Source: Bradyrhizobium sp. WD16
GTDB taxonomy: Bacteria > Pseudomonadota > Alphaproteobacteria > Rhizobiales > Xanthobacteraceae
Direction: 5' to 3'
Assembly: GCF_024181725.1 (NCBI RefSeq)
Contig: NZ_CP028908.1
Location: 2,046,001 to 2,110,000 of the forward strand
Length of the DNA stretch: 64,000 nucleotides
The notes beneath the pieces were generated by a model, which was not told the DNA's origin, made no database searches, and saw only the letters and a list, made by a program, of their open reading frames with translations. Position 1 is the stretch's first letter. Each line of letters opens with the position of its first letter. The position numbers and the translations under genes are program-made. This document shows, one piece after another, positions 45,254 through 54,306 of this stretch.

Positions 45254-45775
45254 ATGGCGTTCAGGCGTATACGGGGACTGTGGCTGCTTTCGGCACTTTT
45301 CTGCATGGTAACGACGGCGGTGACGGTCGCCGGTCCGGCGGGATCGGTCAGCGGTCTGCCCATTCCGCGCTATGTCAGCCTCAAGTCCGATCACGTGAAT
45401 GTCCGCGGCGGTCCGACCAAGGACAATGATGTCAGCTGGGTTTACACCAAGGCGGGCCTGCCGGTGGAAGTGACCGCCGAATATGAGAATTGGCGGCGGG
45501 TGCGCGATTCCGAGGGGGCAGAGGGCTGGGTTTACCATTCGCTGCTGTCAGGCCGCCGCACCGCCGTGGTGACGCTGAAATCGAAAGACGACCTGGCGCC
45601 GCTGCGCGACAGCCCGGATTCGGCCAGTGCCGTGGCTGCGCGCCTGCAGGCCGGCGTGGTTGCCAACGTGAAGAAATGCGCTGGCGGCTGGTGCCGGATC
45701 ACGGGAAGCGGCTTCGACGGCTGGATCGAGCAGCAGCGGCTGTGGGGTGTCTACGCCGACGAGAAGGTCGACTGA
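45254..45775 (+). CDS. Exported tandem bacterial SH3 domain protein
   Basis: A 173-residue envelope protein. N-terminal signal segment (LWLLSALFCMVTTAVTVAGP), then two bacterial SH3 (SH3_3/SH3b) domains: about 40-100 (YVSLKSDHVNVRGGPTKDND, WRRVRDSEGAEGWVYHSLL) and 105-165 (LKSKDDLAPLRDSPDSASAV, KKCAGGWCRITGSGFDGWIE). Bacterial SH3 domains usually bind peptidoglycan or cell-surface ligands. The two cysteines in the second domain could form a disulfide. ATG at 45254 follows AAGGGACGAGGCG. The long upstream open frame is antisense to the dehydrogenase and is rejected. Confidence 0.85.
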   Translation: MAFRRIRGLWLLSALFCMVTTAVTVAGPAGSVSGLPIPRYVSLKSDHVNVRGGPTKDNDVSWVYTKAGLPVEVTAEYENWRRVRDSEGAEGWVYHSLLSGRRTAVVTLKSKDDLAPLRDSPDSASAVAARLQAGVVANVKKCAGGWCRITGSGFDGWIEQQRLWGVYADEKVD

Positions 45776-45902
45776 CCGCGGGCCGGCCTCCTCACGCGGT
45801 CGGCGTCGGCAGGCCGGCACTTCGGCCCACCGCCGGAAAGGCCTCATCCGGCAGGGTTTCGATGTGGTCGGAACCTGATTCAGCAGGAAAAACTGCGGCG
45901 AT

Positions 45903-46388
45903 TCAGCGCACCTTGCGCAACCGCACCACCATGTCGATGCGGGCGATCTCATAGCCTTCCGGCACTTCCGGGACCTTCTGCAGCACCAGGTGCGGATCGG
46001 GAATATCCACCAGCTCGTGGTTGCCCTCGAGATAGAAATGGTGGTGGTCGCTGATGTTGGTGTCGAAGTAGGTCTTGGTTCCGTCGACGCTCACCTGCCG
46101 CAGCAGGCCGGCTTCGGTAAGCTGGTTCAGCGTGTTGTAGACCGTCGCCAGCGACACCGGCACCTTGGCCTGGATCGCCTCCTCGTAGAGCATTTCCGCT
46201 GTCAGGTGGCGGTCCCCCCTGCCGAACAGCAGCCATCCCAGCGCCATGCGCTGGCGTGTCGGGCGCAGGCCTACGGACTGCAGCATCTCGTTGACGTCGT
46301 GCCAGGGACAGCCGGTCAGCGCGGCCTGCTGCTTCTGGCCACGCCGGGCCGCCTTGTCGGATCGTTCCTCGATGTTCAGTTCGCTCAT
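45903..46388 (-). CDS. irr: Iron response regulator Irr (Fur family)
   Basis: Heme-responsive Fur-family regulator controlling heme synthesis and iron genes in Rhizobiales. 161 residues. The heme regulatory motif GCPWHD (Cys27-Pro28) is near the N terminus, and the second heme site is the cluster DHHHFYLEGNHEL. Winged-helix segment LRPTRQRMALGWLLFG...AEMLYEEAIQAKVPVSLATVYNTLNQL. The C terminus YEIARIDMVVRLRKVR matches Bradyrhizobium-type Irr (recalled). The Cys-Pro motif suggests heme-dependent degradation as in B. japonicum. The frame extends to 46463; ATG at 46388 is chosen. Divergent from fabA. Confidence 0.95.
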   Translation of the reverse strand: MSELNIEERSDKAARRGQKQQAALTGCPWHDVNEMLQSVGLRPTRQRMALGWLLFGRGDRHLTAEMLYEEAIQAKVPVSLATVYNTLNQLTEAGLLRQVSVDGTKTYFDTNISDHHHFYLEGNHELVDIPDPHLVLQKVPEVPEGYEIARIDMVVRLRKVR

Positions 46389-46434
46389 TCTCGCAACGGG
46401 CGACGCCCACTCCTGAACCGGAAATTCTGTTGAA

Positions 46435-46464
46435 ACTATAAGGAAGCGGCCTTGCACATGCAAG
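46435..46464 (-). promoter_or_regulatory. Candidate irr promoter with palindrome over the -35 box
   Basis: On the minus strand TTGCAT (46463-46458), a 17-bp spacer and TATAGT (46440-46435) form a sigma-70-like promoter 47 bp before the irr start. CTTGCA-CA-TGCAAG (46451-46464) is a perfect dyad overlapping the -35 element. Irr promoters are known to be repressed by Fur or metal regulators in relatives; the identity of a protein for this dyad is inference. The remaining divergent gap to fabA (46465-46693) holds only a weak TTGACG-16-TAGAGA pair (46533-46560). Confidence 0.5.
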
Positions 46465-46693
46465 TATTTCGCAACTACGCCGGGTTTCGGATCATGAAGC
46501 CGCGCGTAATCGTGGATGGCCGGTGCCAGCGTTTGACGCCTTCGGCCACTATGTTAGAGAGCGCCCAACCGTCGGCACCTGCAGGCGGCGTTAGGTAAGC
46601 AAAATCCGCCGGATAGGGGCGATCTGCCGGGTTAAGGGCCAATCCCCGGCCCAGACCCTCCCCCTCGGCCGACCCACCCGGAGTTGATCAAGC

Positions 46694-47218
46694 ATGCACG
46701 AGCAGCGAAGCAGTTACGACTACGAGGACCTGCTCGCCTGCGGTCGTGGAGAGATCTTCGGGCCAGGCAACGCCCAGCTTCCGCTACCGCCGATGCTGAT
46801 GTTCGATCGGATCACCGAGATTTCGGACAACGGCGGCGAATATGGCAGGGGCGTGATCCGCGCCGAACTCGAGGTCAAGCCGGACCTGTGGTTCTTCGGT
46901 TGCCACTTCAAGGGCGATCCGGTGATGCCCGGCTGTCTCGGCCTCGATGCCCTCTGGCAGATGGTGGGCTTCTATCTCGGTTGGCTCGGCGCCGCCGGAC
47001 GCGGGCGGGCGCTCGGTATCGGCGAGCTGAAATTTTCCGGTCAGGTTCTGCCGAACGTCAAGAAGGTGCACTACCACATCGATATGAAGCGCGTGATGCG
47101 CTCGCGTCTCGTGCTCGGTATCGCTGACGGGTGGCTTTCGGCCGATGGCGAGATTATTTATCGCGCCAAGGACCTCAAGGTCGGCCTGTTTCAGCAGGGC
47201 GCGGCCATGCCGGCCTGA
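46694..47218 (+). CDS. fabA: 3-hydroxydecanoyl-ACP dehydratase/isomerase
   Basis: Introduces the cis double bond of anaerobic unsaturated fatty acid synthesis. 174 residues, hotdog fold. Active-site His in [14 protein letters not shown] and the Asp in [17 protein letters not shown] are present; [13 protein letters not shown] and [19 protein letters not shown] are typical. ATG at 46694. fabB follows after 75 bp and fabI after that, forming the Rhizobiales fabA-fabB-fabI operon. Divergence from irr is conserved in the group and may tie membrane lipid synthesis to iron status, but direct control is not shown. Confidence 0.97.
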   Translation: MHEQRSSYDYEDLLACGRGEIFGPGNAQLPLPPMLMFDRITEISDNGGEYGRGVIRAELEVKPDLWFFGCHFKGDPVMPGCLGLDALWQMVGFYLGWLGAAGRGRALGIGELKFSGQVLPNVKKVHYHIDMKRVMRSRLVLGIADGWLSADGEIIYRAKDLKVGLFQQGAAMPA

Positions 47219-47293
47219 CGCCGTCGTGCGGGGCGATACGGCGATGCGCCGCGGCGTTGCGGCGAGTGATCTTGAACTAAGTGAGGGAGCATT

Positions 47294-48517
47294 ATGAGGC
47301 GGGTTGTGGTGACGGGGATGGGAATTGTCTCGTCCATCGGAAACAACACTCAGGAAGTGCTTTCGAGTCTGCACGAGGCGCGGTCGGGGATCTCGCGCGC
47401 CGAGAAATATGCCGAGCTCGGTTTTCGCTGCCGGGTGCACGGCGCGCCGACATTAAATCCGGCCGAAGTGGTCGACCGCCGCGCGATGCGCTTCCTCGGT
47501 GAGGGCGCGGCGTGGAACCACGTCGCCATGGAGCAGGCAATTCGTGACGGAGGGCTCGAGCCCGGCGAAGTCTCCAACATCCGCACCGGAATCATCATGG
47601 GCTCCGGCGGCCCGTCGACCCGCACCGTGGTCGAAGCCGCCGACATCACCCGCACCAAGGGGCCGAAGCGGGTCGGCCCGTTCGCGGTGCCCAAGGCGAT
47701 GTCGTCGACCGCCTCGGCGACGCTCGCGACCTGGTTCAAGATCAAGGGCGTGAATTATTCGATCTCGTCGGCCTGCGCGACGTCCAACCATTGCATCGGC
47801 AACGCCTACGAGACGATCCAGATCGGCAAGCAGGACCGCATCTTCGCCGGCGGCAGCGAGGAGCTGGACTGGACCCTGTCGGTGCTGTTCGACGCCATGG
47901 GCGCGATGAGCTCCAAGTACAACGATACCCCGACGCTGGCGTCGCGGGCCTATGACGTCAATCGCGACGGCTTCGTGATCGCCGGTGGCGCCGGCGTGGT
48001 GGTGCTGGAAGAGTACGAAGTCGCCAAGGCGCGCGGCGCCAAGATCTACGGCGAGATCGTCGGCTACGGCGCCACCTCCGACGGCTATGATATGGTCGCG
48101 CCCTCGGGCGAGGGCGCCGAGCGCTGCATGCGGATGGCGCTGTCGACGGTCAAGACCCCGATCGACTACATCAATCCACATGCCACCTCGACACCGGCCG
48201 GCGATGGGCCCGAGATCAACGCCATTCGCAACGTCTTCGGCGCCGGCGAGAAATGCCCGCCGATCTCGGCCACGAAGTCGCTGACCGGCCACTCCCTGGG
48301 CGCCACCGGCGCGCAGGAGGCGATCTATTCGCTGCTGATGATGAACAACGGATTCATCTGCGAAAGCGCCAATATCCAGGAGCTCGATCCGGCATTCGCC
48401 GACATGCCGATCGTCCGCAAGCGCGTCGACAACGCCAAGCTCGGCACTGTGCTGTCGAACTCCTTCGGCTTCGGCGGCACCAACGCCACGCTGGTGTTCA
48501 AGCGTCTCGACGCCTGA
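47294..48517 (+). CDS. fabB: 3-oxoacyl-ACP synthase I
   Basis: Condensing enzyme that elongates acyl-ACP, including the unsaturated intermediates made by FabA. 407 residues. Catalytic Cys in [15 protein letters not shown], His in [13 protein letters not shown] and [12 protein letters not shown] (with the lysine), and a Gly-rich end [14 protein letters not shown]. Starts [16 protein letters not shown] after AAGTGAGGGAGC. It sits between fabA and fabI in one orientation; pairing with fabA marks it as FabB, not FabF. Confidence 0.97.
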   Translation: MRRVVVTGMGIVSSIGNNTQEVLSSLHEARSGISRAEKYAELGFRCRVHGAPTLNPAEVVDRRAMRFLGEGAAWNHVAMEQAIRDGGLEPGEVSNIRTGIIMGSGGPSTRTVVEAADITRTKGPKRVGPFAVPKAMSSTASATLATWFKIKGVNYSISSACATSNHCIGNAYETIQIGKQDRIFAGGSEELDWTLSVLFDAMGAMSSKYNDTPTLASRAYDVNRDGFVIAGGAGVVVLEEYEVAKARGAKIYGEIVGYGATSDGYDMVAPSGEGAERCMRMALSTVKTPIDYINPHATSTPAGDGPEINAIRNVFGAGEKCPPISATKSLTGHSLGATGAQEAIYSLLMMNNGFICESANIQELDPAFADMPIVRKRVDNAKLGTVLSNSFGFGGTNATLVFKRLDA

Positions 48518-48560
48518 TCGCGTCGCGTCTGAGGCCGTACACGAACGAAAGGAAGGCGCC

Positions 48561-49364
48561 ATGGCGTCGCTGATGCAAGGCAAGCGCGGACTGATCATGG
48601 GCGTCGCCAATGATCACTCTATCGCCTGGGGCATGGCCCGGACCCTGGCCGCCCAGGGTGCCGAACTCGCCTTCACCTATCAGGGCGATGCGCTGGCCCG
48701 CCGCGTCAAGCCGCTGGCGCAATCGCTCGGCAGCGACCTGGTGCTGCCCTGCGACGTCGAGGATATCGCCAGCGTCGATGCGGTCTTTGCCGACCTCAAG
48801 GCGAAATGGGGCAAGCTCGATTTCCTGGTGCATGCCATCGGCTTCTCCGACAAGAACGAGCTCAAGGGCCGTTACGCCGACACCACGCGCGCCAACTTTT
48901 CGCGCACCATGGTGATCTCCTGCTTCTCCTTCACTGAAGTCGCCAAGCGCGCCGCCGAGATGATGCCGGACGGCGGAGCGATGATCACCCTGACCTACGG
49001 CGCCTCGATGCGGGCGATGCCGAACTATAACGTCATGGGTCTCGCCAAGGCGGCGCTCGAAGCCTCGGTGCGCTATCTCGCGTCCGATTACGGCTCGCAG
49101 AATATCCGCATCAATGCGATCTCGGCCGGCCCGGTGCGCACGCTGGCGGGCGCCGGCATCGGCGATTCCCGGGCGATGTTCGCTTTCCAGGAGAAGCACT
49201 CGCCGCTCGGGCGCACGGTGACGCTGGACGAACTCGGCGGCTCGGCGCTCTATCTGCTGTCGGATCTGTCCGGCGGTGTCACCGGCGAGATCCATTATGT
49301 CGACGCCGGCTACAACACCATCCTGATGCCACGGATCGAGGCGCTCAAGGGCGAGGCGGAGTAG
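48561..49364 (+). CDS. fabI: Enoyl-ACP reductase (NADH), FabI
   Basis: Last reduction of each fatty acid elongation cycle; target of triclosan. 267 residues, short-chain dehydrogenase fold. GVANDHSIAWGMARTLAAQG is the FabI-type nucleotide motif. The catalytic Tyr-x6-Lys is in MPNYNVMGLAKAALE, with the first tyrosine in LTYGASMRAM. ISAGPVRTLAGAGIGDSRAM covers the substrate loop. Third gene of fabA-fabB-fabI, 43 bp after fabB. RBS GAAAGGAAGGCGCC. A dispersed repeat and the pnp terminator follow. Confidence 0.97.
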   Translation: MASLMQGKRGLIMGVANDHSIAWGMARTLAAQGAELAFTYQGDALARRVKPLAQSLGSDLVLPCDVEDIASVDAVFADLKAKWGKLDFLVHAIGFSDKNELKGRYADTTRANFSRTMVISCFSFTEVAKRAAEMMPDGGAMITLTYGASMRAMPNYNVMGLAKAALEASVRYLASDYGSQNIRINAISAGPVRTLAGAGIGDSRAMFAFQEKHSPLGRTVTLDELGGSALYLLSDLSGGVTGEIHYVDAGYNTILMPRIEALKGEAE

Positions 49365-49506
49365 GCCGCTACCAGTCGCATCGGCCGGCTTGTTCTCCTG
49401 ATGCCGGAGGCATTCAGGGTGTCGGAACTGTTCGCAGAAGCGAAGTCGCGGGCGGACGCTCTGCCCTTCGCCACCGCCACGGCGAACTGGTTCGTCCGCT
49501 TGAAGC

Positions 49507-49616
49507 CTATCGCATTCAGACATTTGATCCGCAGCCGGCGCGCCGATTTCGTCGGAGGCTGAAAACCGCCGTCAGCACCGCATTCGTCGCACCCTTTCTT
49601 TCGTCATGCCCGGCCG
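49507..49616 (+). repeat. Dispersed ~110-bp intergenic repeat, copy B
   Basis: Second copy of the element at 4063-4170, same orientation, sharing TTTGATCCGCAGCC, GAGGCTGAAAACCGCC and CATTCGTCGCA blocks and ending in TTTCGTCATGCCCGGCC. It occupies the gap between fabI and the convergent pnp. Not coding and without inverted ends of its own. Confidence 0.7.
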
Positions 49617-49681
49617 TAGCAGTCTGCCTCGCGCAGACGGCGTAAACCTGTCTGCAACGCCGGCTGGTCTGTCCGGACAAC

Positions 49682-49710
49682 AAAAAAGGCGGCCGCGAGG
49701 CCGCCTTTTT
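49682..49710. terminator. Rho-independent terminator after pnp
   Basis: AAAAAGGCGGCC - GCGA - GGCCGCCTTTTT: 12-bp perfect stem with U-tracts on both strands, 24 bp after the pnp stop. It ends the rimP-pnp transcript and can also stop readthrough from fabI. Confidence 0.93.
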
Positions 49711-49733
49711 GCATTGCTGCTGGAGATCGAGGC

Positions 49734-51893
49734 TCACTCGCCGGCGGCTTCGCGCGGCTGATTGCCGCCTTCGGCCTTCTGCTTCGGCTCGAGATCCTCG
49801 CCGGTGGCCTGGTCGACCGCCTTCATCGACAGCCGAACCTTGCCGCGATCGTCGAGGCCGAGCAGCTTGACCTTGACCTTGTCGCCTTCCTTGACAACGT
49901 CGGAGGTCTTCTGCACCCGGTTCGGCGCCAGCTGGCTGATGTGGACGAGGCCGTCCTTCGGGCCGAAGAAGTTCACGAAGGCGCCGAACTCCATCACCTT
50001 GACGACGGTACCGTCATAGATCTGGCCGACCTCCGGATCGGAGGCGATCGACTTGATCCACTTGATGGCGGCGCGAATCGCTTCGCCGTTGGCCGAGGCA
50101 ACCTTCACGGTGCCGTCGTCCTCGATGTTCACCTTGGCGCCGGTCTTCTCCACGATCTCGCGGATGACCTTGCCGCCGGTGCCGATCACTTCGCGGATCT
50201 TGTCGGTCGGGATCTGGAACACCTCGATGCGCGGCGCGTGCTCGCCGAGCTCGGCGCGCGCGGCGTTCAGTGCCTTGGCCATCTCGCCGAGGATATGGAC
50301 GCGGCCCTCGCGGGCCTGGCCCAGCGCCACCTTCATGATCTCCTCGGTGATGCCGGCGATCTTGATGTCCATTTGCAGCGAGGTGACGCCCTTTTCGGTG
50401 CCGGCCACCTTGAAGTCCATGTCGCCGAGATGATCCTCGTCGCCGAGAATGTCGGACAGCACCGCATAGCGGCTGCCTTCGAGGATCAGGCCCATGGCGA
50501 TGCCGGCGGTCGGCCGCTTCAGCGGCACGCCGGCATCCATCAGCGCCAGCGACGAGCCGCAAACGGTCGCCATCGACGATGAGCCGTTGGACTCGGTGAT
50601 CTCGGACACCACGCGCACCGTATAGGGGAACTCGTGGTGCAGCGGCAGCACCGGGTGGATGGCGCGCCAGGCGAGCTTGCCGTGGCCGATCTCGCGGCGG
50701 CCCGGCGAGCCGATGCGGCCGGTCTCGCCCACCGAGAAGGGCGGGAAATTGTAGTGCAGCAGGAAGGTTTCCTTGTAGGTCCCGGGCAGCGCGTCGATGT
50801 ACTGCTCGTCCTCGCCGGTGCCGAGCGTGGTGACCACCAGCGCCTGGGTTTCGCCGCGGGTGAACAGCGCGGAGCCGTGGGCGCGCGGCAGAACGCCGAC
50901 TTCGGCGACAATGTTGCGCACCGTCTTGACGTCGCGGCCGTCAATGCGCTTGCCGGTGTCGAGAATGTTCCAGCGGACGATCTTGGCCTCGAGCTCCTTG
51001 AACACGCCAGCGATGCGCAGCTTGTCGAATTTCGGCTCCTGGCCTTCGGGGAAGAAGTGGGCCATCACCTTCTTCTTCGCCTCGTCGACGGCCTTGTAGC
51101 GCTCCTGCTTGACCGGGATGGCATAGGCGGTGCGCAGCTCCTGTTCGATCAGGGCGAGCATCTCGTTCTCGATCGCCGTATTGTCGATGACGGCGATGTC
51201 GCGCGGTTCCTTGGCCGCCTTTTCGGCGAGCTCGATGATCGCATTGATCACCGGCTGGAGGTGCTTGTGGCCGAACATCACGGCGCCGAGCATCACCTCT
51301 TCGGGGAGCTCCTTGGCCTCGGACTCGACCATCAGCACGGCGTCGGCGGTGCCGGCGACGACGAGGTCGAGCTGGCTCTCCGGCATCTCGTCGAGCTGCG
51401 GGTTGAGGACGAATTCATTCTCGATGAAGGCGACGCGGGCGGCGCCGATCGGGCCCATGAACGGCACGCCGGACAGCGTCAGCGCAGCCGAGGCAGCCAC
51501 CATGGCGACGATGTCGGGATCGTTCTCGAGATCGTGGGAGAGCGTGTTGACGATGACCTGGGTGTCGCAGCGATAGCCGTCGGCGAACAGCGGGCGGACC
51601 GGGCGGTCGATCAGTCGCGAAATCAGCGTCTCGCGCTCGGTCGGTCGGCCCTCGCGCTTGAAATAGCCGCCGGGAATGCGGCCGGCTGCATAGGCCTTTT
51701 CCTGGTAGTTGCAGGTCAGCGGCAGGAAGTCGATGCCCTCTTTCGGGGTCTTGGCCGACACCACCGTGGCGAGCACGATGGTCTCGCCGTAAGTGGCGAG
51801 CACAGCGCCGTCGGCCTGGCGCGCGATCTTGCCGGTTTCAAGCTTGAGGGGACGACCACCCCAGTCGATTTCGACGGAATGCGTAGTGAACAT
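49734..51893 (-). CDS. pnp: Polyribonucleotide nucleotidyltransferase (PNPase)
   Basis: 3'-5' phosphorolytic exoribonuclease of mRNA decay, part of degradosome-like complexes. 719 residues. Two RNase PH domains (first [30 protein letters not shown]..., second with [13 protein letters not shown]-like [20 protein letters not shown] and [14 protein letters not shown]), [20 protein letters not shown] of the active site, then KH ([20 protein letters not shown]) and S1 ([28 protein letters not shown]). Single ATG. It is last in the minus-strand operon after rpsO; its leader carries a long hairpin (51965-51999). Confidence 0.97.
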   Translation of the reverse strand: MFTTHSVEIDWGGRPLKLETGKIARQADGAVLATYGETIVLATVVSAKTPKEGIDFLPLTCNYQEKAYAAGRIPGGYFKREGRPTERETLISRLIDRPVRPLFADGYRCDTQVIVNTLSHDLENDPDIVAMVAASAALTLSGVPFMGPIGAARVAFIENEFVLNPQLDEMPESQLDLVVAGTADAVLMVESEAKELPEEVMLGAVMFGHKHLQPVINAIIELAEKAAKEPRDIAVIDNTAIENEMLALIEQELRTAYAIPVKQERYKAVDEAKKKVMAHFFPEGQEPKFDKLRIAGVFKELEAKIVRWNILDTGKRIDGRDVKTVRNIVAEVGVLPRAHGSALFTRGETQALVVTTLGTGEDEQYIDALPGTYKETFLLHYNFPPFSVGETGRIGSPGRREIGHGKLAWRAIHPVLPLHHEFPYTVRVVSEITESNGSSSMATVCGSSLALMDAGVPLKRPTAGIAMGLILEGSRYAVLSDILGDEDHLGDMDFKVAGTEKGVTSLQMDIKIAGITEEIMKVALGQAREGRVHILGEMAKALNAARAELGEHAPRIEVFQIPTDKIREVIGTGGKVIREIVEKTGAKVNIEDDGTVKVASANGEAIRAAIKWIKSIASDPEVGQIYDGTVVKVMEFGAFVNFFGPKDGLVHISQLAPNRVQKTSDVVKEGDKVKVKLLGLDDRGKVRLSMKAVDQATGEDLEPKQKAEGGNQPREAAGE

Positions 51894-52207
51894 CGGTAAT
51901 GTCTTTCATGGTTTCTGCGTCGGGCGAACCGCCAGAAACACAAAAACCATGCGCAAGACGGCGAGACGCTGGGCGCGCACGTCGCGCGCCGCCAGCGTCC
52001 GGCGATCCTGCCATAGCTTTCGTGTGTCTGGCCTTCATCCTGAAGATGAAATTCGTCCTTCGCGGGTCACGGGCCTGATCGCCCGCCGCCGGCGGCTGTA
52101 TTGCCGCCCGGCGGTTCATGCGGTTCTCGTGCCTTGGCGAACAAGCGGCGGCACGATGGCGAACCGCACGACGAAACGCGCGCAGGTCATGCGCGCGGGA
52201 CTTGCCA
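51894..52207. other. rpsO-pnp intergenic region
   Basis: 314 bp on the minus strand between rpsO stop and pnp start. Apart from the hairpin at 51965-51999 it has no gene. The position corresponds to the E. coli pnp leader, where processing and autoregulation occur (established there). Likely holds the pnp promoter or processing site; no clear -35/-10 pair was found. Confidence 0.5.
51965..51999 (-). promoter_or_regulatory. Long hairpin in the pnp 5' leader (RNase III/PNPase control candidate)
   Basis: GACGCTGG-GCGCGC pairs with GCGCGC-CG-CCAGCGTC around the loop ACGTC: 14 bp with a 2-nt bulge, about 70 bp upstream of the pnp start. No U-tract follows, so it is not a terminator. In E. coli RNase III cuts such a leader stem and PNPase then represses its own translation; the same mechanism here is inference. 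Confidence 0.55.
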
Positions 52208-52477
52208 TCAGCGGCGGATGTTGTGCCGCTCGAGCAGCGCCTTGTAGCGCGCCTCGTCCGTCTTCTTCACGTAATCGAGAAGCGAGCGGCGGGTGGAGAC
52301 GAGCTTGAGCAGACCCCGGCGGGAGTGGTTGTCCTTGACGTGGGTCTTGAAATGTTCGGTCAGGTTGCTGATGCGCTCCGACAGGATCGCGACCTGCACC
52401 TCCGGCGAACCCGTATCGCCGGCCTTGGTAGCATTCTTCTTGATGACTTCTGCTTTGCGTTCAGCAGTAATCGACAT
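52208..52477 (-). CDS. rpsO: 30S ribosomal protein S15
   Basis: Primary 16S rRNA-binding protein of the small subunit platform. 89 residues with the full family sequence: [66 protein letters not shown] and the end ERHNIRR. An ATG two codons upstream (52483) overlaps the truB stop as ATGA and could be used; the ATG at 52477 matches the conserved start. Lies between truB and pnp, as in most proteobacteria. Confidence 0.97.
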   Translation of the reverse strand: MSITAERKAEVIKKNATKAGDTGSPEVQVAILSERISNLTEHFKTHVKDNHSRRGLLKLVSTRRSLLDYVKKTDEARYKALLERHNIRR

Positions 52478-52479
52478 CG

Positions 52480-53559
52480 TCAAACACCTTCATTGCGACC
52501 GGAGCTGGCTGTCAGTCCGGCTAGGTTGAACACGCGCTTGGGGATGAGTTCGCCATTGCCGATCTCGGCGAGGGCCAGGAGACGGCCTCCGACGGTGACA
52601 TAGACAGTGCCGCTCGAATTGGGCGCATCCCGTCCGCGCAACAAAACGGCCTGGCCCCGGTGGAGCCTTGCCGCATCCGCCCGTGTGACGGCCAGTGCCG
52701 GGATGTCGTCCAGCGCGGTCTCAACGGGCAACAGTGCGTCGGCGAGGCTGACCTCGCCGGACGCGGCTCTATCGCACAAAGCCTCAAGCTGTTCCAGCGG
52801 AATCATGTCGTTCTCGACGAACGGGCCGACCAGGGTCCGGCGCAGCGCGCTGATATGCCCGTAGCAGCCGAGCAGGCGGCCCATGTCCCGGGCGAGCGCC
52901 CTGACATAGGTTCCTTTGCCGCATTCGGCCTCGAACACCGAATGGTCGCTATCCGGCTGATCGACAAGGATTAATTCGTGGATTTCGACGATTCGCGGCG
53001 CCAGCTCGACGACCTCGCCGTCCCGCGCCAGGTCATAGGCGCGTTCGCCCTGGATCTTGACGGCGGAGAACCGCGGCGGGGTCTGTTCGATCCGGCCGGT
53101 GAAGCGCGGCAGCAGGGCCCGGATCGCCTCGGCGTCCGGCCGGGCAGCCGAGGTCGCTGTCGGCTGGCCCTCGCTGTCGTCGGTGTCGCGCTCCTCACCC
53201 CACCGGACGGTGAAGCGGTAGCGCTTGCGCCCGTCCATGACGAAGGGAACGGTCTTGGTCGCCTCGCCGAGCGCGATCGGCAGACCGCCGGAGGCGAGCG
53301 GGTCGAGGGTTCCGGCATGGCCGGCGCGCTTGGCCTGGAACAGTCGCTTGACCACGGCGACCGCATGGGTCGAGGTCATGCCTACCGGCTTGTCCAGCAC
53401 AACCCAGCCGTGGACATCGCGCCGATCGCGCTTGGGCTTGCCTCGGCCGTGTTGGCGCTGACCGCGCTGCGCCTCGCGGCCGTCGGGCGCGATAGCGGTA
53501 TCCGGCGAATGATCGAGCGTCTGCGCTTCGATCTCAATATTGGTTGTATTGCCGCTCAT
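52480..53559 (-). CDS. truB: tRNA pseudouridine(55) synthase
   Basis: Makes pseudouridine 55 in the T-loop of tRNAs. 359 residues, longer than the usual ~300 because of a charged N-terminal extension ([22 protein letters not shown]). Catalytic Asp in [36 protein letters not shown]; the motif [17 protein letters not shown]; and [19 protein letters not shown]. Start overlaps the rbfA stop by 4 bp and its stop overlaps the alternative rpsO ATG, so rbfA-truB-rpsO are coupled. Confidence 0.96.
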   Translation of the reverse strand: MSGNTTNIEIEAQTLDHSPDTAIAPDGREAQRGQRQHGRGKPKRDRRDVHGWVVLDKPVGMTSTHAVAVVKRLFQAKRAGHAGTLDPLASGGLPIALGEATKTVPFVMDGRKRYRFTVRWGEERDTDDSEGQPTATSAARPDAEAIRALLPRFTGRIEQTPPRFSAVKIQGERAYDLARDGEVVELAPRIVEIHELILVDQPDSDHSVFEAECGKGTYVRALARDMGRLLGCYGHISALRRTLVGPFVENDMIPLEQLEALCDRAASGEVSLADALLPVETALDDIPALAVTRADAARLHRGQAVLLRGRDAPNSSGTVYVTVGGRLLALAEIGNGELIPKRVFNLAGLTASSGRNEGV

Positions 53560-53978
53560 TCTTCATCCGATGATTGTGCGATGTCCCGCTGCACTGCGGG
53601 TGTTCTCAAAAGCTTCTCGATCCGTTCCGCCTCGTCGAACCGTTCGTCAACGCGGAAGCGAATATCCGGTGCAAATTTTAGGTTTATGCGGTGGGCGATT
53701 TCGCCTCGCAGGAAGCGCTTGTTGCGGTCGAGGGCGGCGACCACGCCGTCGATCCTCTCGCCGCCGAGGGGCATCACGTAAATGGTCGCGAGCTTGAGGT
53801 CCGGCGACATGCGCACTTCGGGAACCGTGATGATGAGACCCTCGAGGTCCGGGTCGTGCACGCTGCCTTGCGCCAGAATATCGGCGAGGGCATGGCGCAC
53901 CAGTTCGCCGACGCGCAGCTGTCGCTGCGAGTTGGAGCCCGCCGGCTTGCCTTGTCCGCGTTGCTGATGACGTGACAT
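53556..53978 (-). CDS. rbfA: Ribosome-binding factor A
   Basis: KH-like 30S maturation factor acting late in 16S rRNA processing and in cold adaptation. 140 residues. [20 protein letters not shown] near the N terminus, [22 protein letters not shown] and [35 protein letters not shown] are the family core. The first ~20 residues are basic and variable. ATG at 53978 gives [11 protein letters not shown]. Coupled to truB by a 4-bp overlap; infB lies upstream after a 328-bp gap. Confidence 0.95.
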   Translation of the reverse strand: MSRHQQRGQGKPAGSNSQRQLRVGELVRHALADILAQGSVHDPDLEGLIITVPEVRMSPDLKLATIYVMPLGGERIDGVVAALDRNKRFLRGEIAHRINLKFAPDIRFRVDERFDEAERIEKLLRTPAVQRDIAQSSDEE

Positions 53979-54306
53979 GAGATCCTGGTTCTTCGCTGTA
54001 TTGATCAGGTTCGGTTCAGCTTCTGTGTCGCTTCCAAAAATTCCTGAACGCGCCGACGGCGCGAGACAGGAGATGACGACGGTCGGAGCGCCTCGCGGCG
54101 CCCCGGAAGATCGTCCGTTAGCTTTGTCAAACGGCAGAGCGCGTCGGTTCGCTCGAATCCGACCTGCTTCTTCTCAAATGACGGAGCCGGCGTCCCCGCC
54201 GCTGGTACCGCGTTCCGAAGTTCGCGTTTCGGAAACGGGGTAAACAGGGCGAGGCCCGGACAGCAGCCGCCGTACCGACGAGCCGTGCTGGCTGTAAGGT
54301 TTGGAC
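53979..54306. other. infB-rbfA intergenic region
   Basis: 328 bp between two genes normally close together. No conserved ORF was recognised on either strand and no palindromic element or U-tailed hairpin was seen. It may hold a promoter for rbfA-truB-rpsO-pnp, but none is evident. Confidence 0.4.

Noticed and set aside
46465-46693. Iron control element for Irr upstream of fabA
   Set aside because: No TTTAGAA...TTCTAAA-like sequence could be found in the gap, so direct Irr control of fabA is not claimed.
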